Shown piece after piece: positions 63,389 through 64,000 of a stretch of 64,000 nt of DNA. The DNA is from Bog-473 sp963721585 (GTDB taxonomy: Bacteria; Actinomycetota; Acidimicrobiia; Acidimicrobiales; RAAP-2). A program made the translations under genes and the position numbers. The stretch is from the NCBI GenBank assembly GCA_963721585.1, contig CAVRJN010000001.1:390459-454458 (forward strand), read 5' to 3'. A model generated the notes under the pieces. That model saw nothing but the letters and a program-made list of their open reading frames with translations, searched no databases and was not told the DNA's origin. Position 1 is the first letter of the stretch. Each line of letters opens with the position of its first letter.

Positions 63389-63805
63389 CTACGCCGCCGC
63401 TGCCACCTCGGACGTGCAGAAGGCGCACCGTCGCGCCGCGACCGGAATGTCGCTGAGGCACTCCGGGCACTCGCGCGTCTCGGGTTTGGGCTCCTCGCTG
63501 GGCAGCACGTTGAGTCGTCGCATGAGCGCGGTCAGCGGCACCACCACGGCGAAGAAGACCACCGTCGCCACGATGAGGAACGACAGCAGCGCGTTGAGGA
63601 ACGACCCGTACTTGAACTGCGAGTGGTTGAGAGTGAAGGTCAGGTTGTCGAAGTTGGGCTTGCCGAAGATGGCGGCGATCAACGGTGTGATCAGATCGGC
63701 CACGAACGCGGTGATCATCGCCGTGAAGGCGACGCCGACCACGACCGCCACGGCCAGATCGACGACATTGCCCCGCAATACGAACTTCTTGAAGTCAGAA
63801 AGCAC
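63389..63805 (-). CDS. mscL: Large-conductance mechanosensitive channel MscL with zinc-ribbon tail
   Basis: 138 residues. The start FKKFVLRGNVVDLAVAVVVG is MscL-typical, with two membrane helices. The C-terminus is CPECLSDIPVAARRCAFC, a double-CxxC zinc ribbon common in actinobacterial MscL. The start is GTG 63805 because AAGGAGG lies five bases upstream; the ATG at 63820 would put this ribosome-binding site inside the gene. It opens under osmotic downshock. Convergent with rlmB, 19 bases apart. Confidence 0.9.
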   Translation of the reverse strand: MLSDFKKFVLRGNVVDLAVAVVVGVAFTAMITAFVADLITPLIAAIFGKPNFDNLTFTLNHSQFKYGSFLNALLSFLIVATVVFFAVVVPLTALMRRLNVLPSEEPKPETRECPECLSDIPVAARRCAFCTSEVAAAA

Positions 63806-63962
63806 GCGGCCCTCCTTCATCACTTCTGGCGAACCGGCCGACCTGACCGCGTCCCCGGTCATCAAGTCCCGCCCGTTCTGTACCCGTACCCGACCCCGTC
63901 CCAACCCAACGTATGGGCACCATGGCAGGGGAGGGACGGGAAGGACTGTGCCCGGAACTGGG

Positions 63963-64000
63963 AGCCCGAGGCAGGAATCGAACCCGCGACATCTTCATTA
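63963..64000 (-). tRNA. tRNA, 3' part only (cut by window edge)
   Basis: Read on the minus strand it has an anticodon-loop end TAA, stem TGAAG, variable region ATGTC, a perfect T arm GCGGG-TTCGATT-CCTGC, and the acceptor 3' strand CTCGGGC plus T. The anticodon's third base is T, so it reads a codon starting with A; tRNA-Met (CAT) is one option. CCA is not encoded. Confidence 0.75.

Overview
The window is high-GC DNA with many GTG starts, start/stop-overlapping operons and a mycothiol-type sigma/anti-sigma pair. With radA-disA-carD-ispD-ispF, an F420-associated metalloprotease family protein and a folate/pantothenate/NAD supraoperon, this points to an actinobacterium. I suspect an acidimicrobial or other deep actinobacterial lineage, but that is inference because no rRNA gene is present.

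Layout. (1) 0.1-6.2 kb: a BTAD/AAA/TPR regulator broken by two one-base G insertions, two tandem stand-alone cyclic-nucleotide-binding proteins, and a TerB-like plus Coq4-like protein. (2) 6.4-9.9 kb: tRNA-Thr(CGT), an intact ISL3-family element with an 8-bp target duplication, an IS30 remnant and a family 2 glycosyltransferase. (3) 10.6-24.9 kb: an accessory island of exported proteins. It holds a sedolisin protease with Ig-like repeats, a glycine-rich adhesin-like protein, a membrane-anchored phosphoesterase coupled to two small exported proteins, a WWxA/WYPP proline-rich protein, and remnants of an IS481 transposase and of two surface-protein genes. (4) 24.9-28.7 kb: an MFS exporter with its TetR regulator, an AEC-like permease and a haem-oxygenase-like diiron enzyme. 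(5) 28.7-32.7 kb: a minus-strand cell-wall module, pgeF-murL-murD2, preceded by a MerR regulator divergent from a MaoC hydratase. (6) 33.6-37.8 kb: a zinc-uptake operon with a divergent Zur-type regulator and an operator-like palindrome. (7) 37.8-39.8 kb: an SDR and a P450, translationally coupled.

(8) 39.9-53.2 kb: SigR/RsrA-like pair, a zinc metalloprotease, then a long run of overlapping genes: a tilS-hprT fusion, folE, folP, a DSP-like pseudophosphatase, folB, folK, a DUF2520 gene, panC, panD, nadB, nadC, coaX and lysS. This couples tRNA modification and purine salvage to folate, CoA and NAD synthesis. (9) 53.4-64 kb: a small secreted coiled-coil protein, a polyprenyl synthase divergent from clpC, a GNAT, radA, disA, carD, ispD, ispF, rlmB, mscL, and a tRNA cut by the window edge.

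Most striking: the MurD2/MurL/PgeF module (L-Glu ligation then epimerisation, with a precursor-editing enzyme beside it), a HCx5R-type phosphatase with its cysteine replaced by Gln inside the folate operon, the tilS-hprT fusion lacking the usual ftsH neighbour, a complete diiron ligand set in the haem-oxygenase-like enzyme, and the IS-bounded exported-protein island.
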